This document shows positions 4,338 through 6,413 of a stretch of 6,413 nt of DNA, piece by piece. The stretch comes from Gemmatimonadota bacterium (GTDB lineage: Bacteria; Gemmatimonadota; Gemmatimonadetes; Gemmatimonadales; GWC2-71-9). The translations under genes and the position numbers were made by a program. The notes under the pieces were generated by a model. It saw only the letters and a program-made list of their open reading frames with translations. It was not told the origin of the DNA and did not search any database. Location: assembly GCA_029862935.1 (NCBI GenBank), contig JAOTWK010000213.1, forward strand, positions 1 to 6,413, in the 5' to 3' direction. How positions within the stretch are numbered: the first letter of the stretch is position 1; the number at the start of each line of letters is the position of its first letter.

Positions 4338-5216
4338 GTGCGCGGCAGGCTCATTTGCCCGCGGGCGGCAAAAGGTTCTCCATCACCCAGGCGCCAGGTA
4401 CTGGGGCGGTTCCAGCGCGAAGCCCAGGCAACTGCAATGATGCGTTCCCCACACACGATCGAGCTGTACGATTTCGGTGTGACGGACGACGGGAGGTTCT
4501 ACTACGTGATGGAGTTGCTGGATGGGTTCGACCTGGAGACGTTAGTGACGCGGTTCGGACCGTTGCCGCCGGAACGTGCCATCTACCTGCTCCGTCAGGT
4601 CTGCGATTCGCTTGCGGAGGCACACTCCAGCTCGCTGATTCACCGCGACATCAAGCCCGCCAACATCTACGCGTGTCGCTACGGCCGGAGGACCGACTTC
4701 GTGAAGGTGCTCGACTTCGGGCTCGTCAAGTTGCGGCAGGAGGACGGGTCAGGAGAGCTGGACATGACCGCGGAGCACGGTCCCGGCGGTACGCCGGCGT
4801 ACGGGGCGCCCGAACAGGCTGCTGGTGACGGGCATGTTGACGGGCGCGCCGACCTCTATGCCCTGGGGTGCGTGGCGTACTGGCTGGTGACGGGCCAGAT
4901 GGTGTTCGAGGCCCGCGGCGGCCTCGAGATGATTGTTCACCACATCCGAACGCCTCCCACTCCTCCGTCCCAGCGTACGGAACTGGACGTGCCCAAGGCG
5001 CTCGACGAGGTGATCCTGGCGTGCCTCGAGAAACACCCCGATCGCAGACCGCAGACCGCGGATGAGCTGGCGGAACGGTTGGCCGCGTGCGAGACGGCGA
5101 CGCCCTGGACACCGCAGCGCGCCCAGGAGTGGTGGGACGCACACCGCCCGGCCCCGTTGAGGGGACGTGATACCGGAGGTCAGCTGTTGCACGATGGACT
5201 TGCCCCGATTCAGTAG
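4338..5216 (+). pseudogene. N-terminally truncated Hanks-type Ser/Thr protein kinase (N-lobe missing)
   Basis: The frame of 292 residues aligns by eye with bacterial PknB-type kinases only from about residue 22 (VLGRFQREAQATAMMRSPHT). The helix-C glutamate (E28), the catalytic HRD (102-104) with DIKPAN, DFG (126-128), GTPAYGAPEQ (151-160), DLYALG (172-177) and the conserved RP of the last helix (236-237) are all present, so the C-lobe is complete. The glycine-rich loop and the VAIK lysine strand, normally about 60-80 residues before this point, are absent. No other frame upstream contains them, because that DNA encodes the lipoprotein. It has no transmembrane segment or sensor domain, and the tail (AQEWWDAHRP) is typical of family ends. 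The only early start is a GTG at 4338, abutting the preceding TAA and lacking a ribosome-binding site; the ATGs at 4437-4442 are internal. Most likely a 5'-deleted gene. An ATP-independent C-lobe protein is the alternative. Confidence 0.75.
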
Positions 5217-5294
5217 ACAGGTGTGGTTCCTACTTCGTCAGAGAGGGAATGGGGGCGTCAACGCGGGACCTTCGGCTCCGGAGGCTAATTGAGA

Positions 5295-5326
5295 CGTCCA
5301 TGAGCGTCCGTGGGCGTCGTTATAGT
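5295..5326 (+). promoter_or_regulatory. Promoter-like TATAGT preceded by 10-bp phased CGTC repeats
   Basis: CGTC occurs at 5295, 5305 and 5315, exactly one helical turn apart (CGTCCATGAG, CGTCCGTGGG, CGTC). It is followed by TATAGT at 5321-5326, 5 of 6 to the -10 consensus. There is no good -35, as expected where an activator binds direct repeats in its place (compare OmpR/PhoB-type sites). Transcription would run into repeat copy 3. No ORF follows. Confidence 0.3.
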
Positions 5327-5471
5327 ATCAGTGACAATTCGAGTGCCCGCGTACACTGCTCAAACGCCTCATCGCGCGTAGCGTGGCGGTCGGCAAGGGC
5401 CGTCGTTCACGAGACGATTCGCGGGCCCGAGGTACGTCAGTTTCCTCACCTCGCCACACTCGTAAGTCCTT

Positions 5472-5538
5472 ACGGAGGGCGGAGGGACTCGCTGCGAAGC
5501 AGAGCGAGGCGGCGGTAGCAGCCGCAGCTCCACCCCTC
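5472..5538 (+). repeat. Dispersed two-hairpin repeat, copy 3
   Basis: ACGGAGGGCG followed by GGACTCG-type sequence and GCGAAGC, as in copy 2, then divergence that keeps a fold. Hairpin 1 is CTCGCTGC (5488-5495) with GCAG and CGAG (5499-5508, AG bulge) around GAA. Hairpin 2 is GCGGC (5509-5513) with GCCGC (5521-5525). An outer stem GAGGG (5475-5479) with CCCTC (5534-5538) and GGAG (5481-5484) with CTCC (5528-5531) closes both into a three-way junction. Confidence 0.58.
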
Positions 5539-5620
5539 ACTGTTACTTCAACTCGTCGAACCACGGTGAGGCCCCACGAGCACCAACGCGTCTACAGCGC
5601 TCTGCCTAGACGTGTCCTGC

Positions 5621-6064
5621 TCAAAGCCACCGCCGGACTTGCACCCGGTATTGCTCCCATTGGTCACCAAAGCGTGTGGCTAGCATAGCTTCCTCGACCC
5701 GTATGAAGCGTCGATCCATGAGCACGGCAAACGCCAGTACTGGCACCAACGGCGACACTGTGCCAAAGAGGAAAGCGACACCCAGGAGCATCAAGGTGAT
5801 CCCGATGTACATGGGATTCCGAGTGACGGAGAACGGAAAGGAAGTGATCAAGGCCGCTGGCTCATCAAACGGCTTCACCGTCGTCTGATGACGCTTGAAC
5901 CGCCGATCGGCGGCCACGTTCAGAAACGCCCCCAGCGCGAGCGGGACAAGTCCAAGCAGGTTCAGTGGAAATCCCCAGTAGCGCCGGACGGGCCACAGCA
6001 CGTGGAGAAGTGCCATCACGACCAGCGCGAGCAAGAAGTACGTAGGTGGAAGGGCCTTCCTCAT
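5621..6064 (-). CDS. Isoprenylcysteine carboxyl methyltransferase (ICMT)/phospholipid methyltransferase-family membrane protein
   Basis: 147 residues from the ATG at 6064. The frame extends upstream to 6211, but the added part is low in hydrophobicity and does not fit the family, so the internal ATG directly before the first membrane helix is preferred; only AAGG lies in front of it. Membrane segments lie at about 8-24, 32-51, 83-103 and 104-117. The ICMT/PEMT signatures are present: RNPMYIG (82-88) at the start of helix 3, and EE (124-125) followed by RFGDQWEQYRVQVRRWL at the C-terminus (131-147), the S-adenosylmethionine-binding end of the family. Bacterial members are integral membrane methyltransferases whose substrates are mostly unknown; bacteria generally lack prenylated CaaX proteins. 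The length is normal for short bacterial members. It lies 91 nt downstream of the partial gene at the right edge, on the same strand, so may share its transcript. Confidence 0.85.
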   Translation of the reverse strand: MRKALPPTYFLLALVVMALLHVLWPVRRYWGFPLNLLGLVPLALGAFLNVAADRRFKRHQTTVKPFDEPAALITSFPFSVTRNPMYIGITLMLLGVAFLFGTVSPLVPVLAFAVLMDRRFIRVEEAMLATRFGDQWEQYRVQVRRWL

Positions 6065-6124
6065 CCTTGAACCGTCCGTTGACGCTTGAGAGACAGTAGT
6101 ACACTGCGTGTCCGCCGCACAACG

Positions 6125-6151
6125 CGCTGCCAATCCCCTTGCTAGGCAGCG
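6125..6151. repeat. 7-bp inverted repeat between two minus-strand genes
   Basis: CGCTGCC (6125-6131) pairs perfectly with GGCAGCG (6145-6151) around a 13-base loop, starting four bases after the stop of the right-edge gene. Without a T-tract it is at best a weak or factor-assisted terminator or an RNA processing or stability hairpin. Confidence 0.35.
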
Positions 6152-6155
6152 GCCG

Positions 6156-6413
6156 CTACCCTCCGATGCCGAGTGCGTCTTCCCTGCGACGCTCGTCCCC
6201 TCTGGTGTCATGGGGTCTTCCGAAGCGAATCATGCTGCGGCGGTGCAGTTCCTGGATGTATGCCGCGTCCCGTTCCGCGTCGAGCGATGCCGGCACGATC
6301 TCCCATTGGCTCGATGGACCCACATAGACCAGAGCGTCGAACAACTCTCTCACCTTGCGGTCTGTGTACAGCCTGATCGGCTGCATCCGCTGTCGACCGG
6401 TCGTGGTGTCGAC
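6156..6413 (-). CDS. C-terminal end of an unrecognised protein, N-terminus beyond window
   Basis: The frame is open from the right edge (residues VDTTTGRQRM...) to a TGA at 6156, giving 85 residues. An ATG at 6386 is possible but lacks a clear ribosome-binding site, so I take this as the end of a longer gene. The central part, RKVRELFDALVYVGPSSQWEIVP, then a helix AERDAAYIQELHRRSMIRF, suggests the last strand and helix of an alpha/beta enzyme. 'FDALVYVGP' is reminiscent of the final strand in some secreted hydrolases of the erythromycin-esterase type, but this is too little to name a family. The last 20 residues are charged and probably disordered. Confidence 0.6.
   Translation of the reverse strand, partial: VDTTTGRQRMQPIRLYTDRKVRELFDALVYVGPSSQWEIVPASLDAERDAAYIQELHRRSMIRFGRPHDTRGDERRREDALGIGG

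Larger units (their letters stand above)
5217..5620. other. Convergent intergenic region without a protein gene
   Basis: About 400 bases between the convergent kinase remnant and methyltransferase genes. Besides the phased repeats and repeat copy 3 (listed separately) it has a weak hairpin CCTTC (5269-5273) with GGAGG (5280-5284), too weak to call a terminator. No open frame here has a ribosome-binding site or familiar sequence. Confidence 0.5.

Noticed and set aside
4351..5192. Long minus-strand and shifted plus-strand ORFs over the kinase
   Set aside because: Arginine- and proline-rich shadow frames of GC-rich coding DNA; the kinase motifs are in the 4338-5216 frame.
5269..5284. Terminator after the kinase remnant
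   Set aside because: The stem is only five pairs with one G-T and has no T-tract.
2136..5538. Integron attC sites bounding gene cassettes
   Set aside because: I looked for the paired RYYYAAC and GTTRRRY core sites at the ends of the three repeats and found no convincing pair; no integrase is in the window.
6065..6211. 49-residue N-terminal extension of the methyltransferase
   Set aside because: The extension lacks hydrophobic or family-like sequence and contains the 7-bp inverted repeat; the internal ATG at 6064 gives a normal-length protein.

Overview
The window reads as chromosomal DNA of a GC-rich Gram-negative bacterium. Two lipoproteins, small secreted glycine-zipper proteins, a Hanks-type kinase remnant and the style of the short envelope proteins (for example the TERWEEVPL and RVSIVPQR stretches) recall Gemmatimonadota or Acidobacteriota. 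This assignment is from memory of protein style, not from a search.

Layout. (1) 1-1663, minus strand: a three-gene envelope operon, read right to left. It encodes a glycine-zipper secreted protein, a DUF5683/TM2-like small membrane protein, and the N-terminal 190 residues of a lipoprotein that runs off the left edge. A sigma-70-like promoter lies at 1805-1833. (2) 1664-3590: almost 2 kb with no convincing protein gene but much structure. It holds a dispersed two-hairpin repeat (copy 1), a 12-bp palindrome, a train of hairpins containing an inverted partial copy of a tRNA, a class II tRNA with a leucine-type body but an apparent CAC (valine) anticodon, an indel-free array of twenty 21-bp units, and copy 2 of the dispersed repeat. 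(3) 3591-5216, plus strand: a short ORF remnant, a small lipoprotein with a C-terminal membrane segment, and a Ser/Thr kinase gene that lacks its N-lobe. (4) 5217-5620: noncoding, with a promoter-like block of 10-bp phased direct repeats and copy 3 of the dispersed repeat. (5) 5621-6413, minus strand: an isoprenylcysteine-methyltransferase-family membrane enzyme and the C-terminal end of an unrecognised gene.

The left operon looks like ordinary cell-envelope biology. The middle is the unusual part. The odd tRNA, its inverted 5'-half copy (which places 13 nt of perfect antisense to the anticodon arm in the presumed tRNA trailer) and the 21-bp array sit between two direct copies of a structured repeat. 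That gives a candidate module of about 1.4 kb with no protein I can recognise. Whether it is a functional unit or a decayed one cannot be settled from this window alone.
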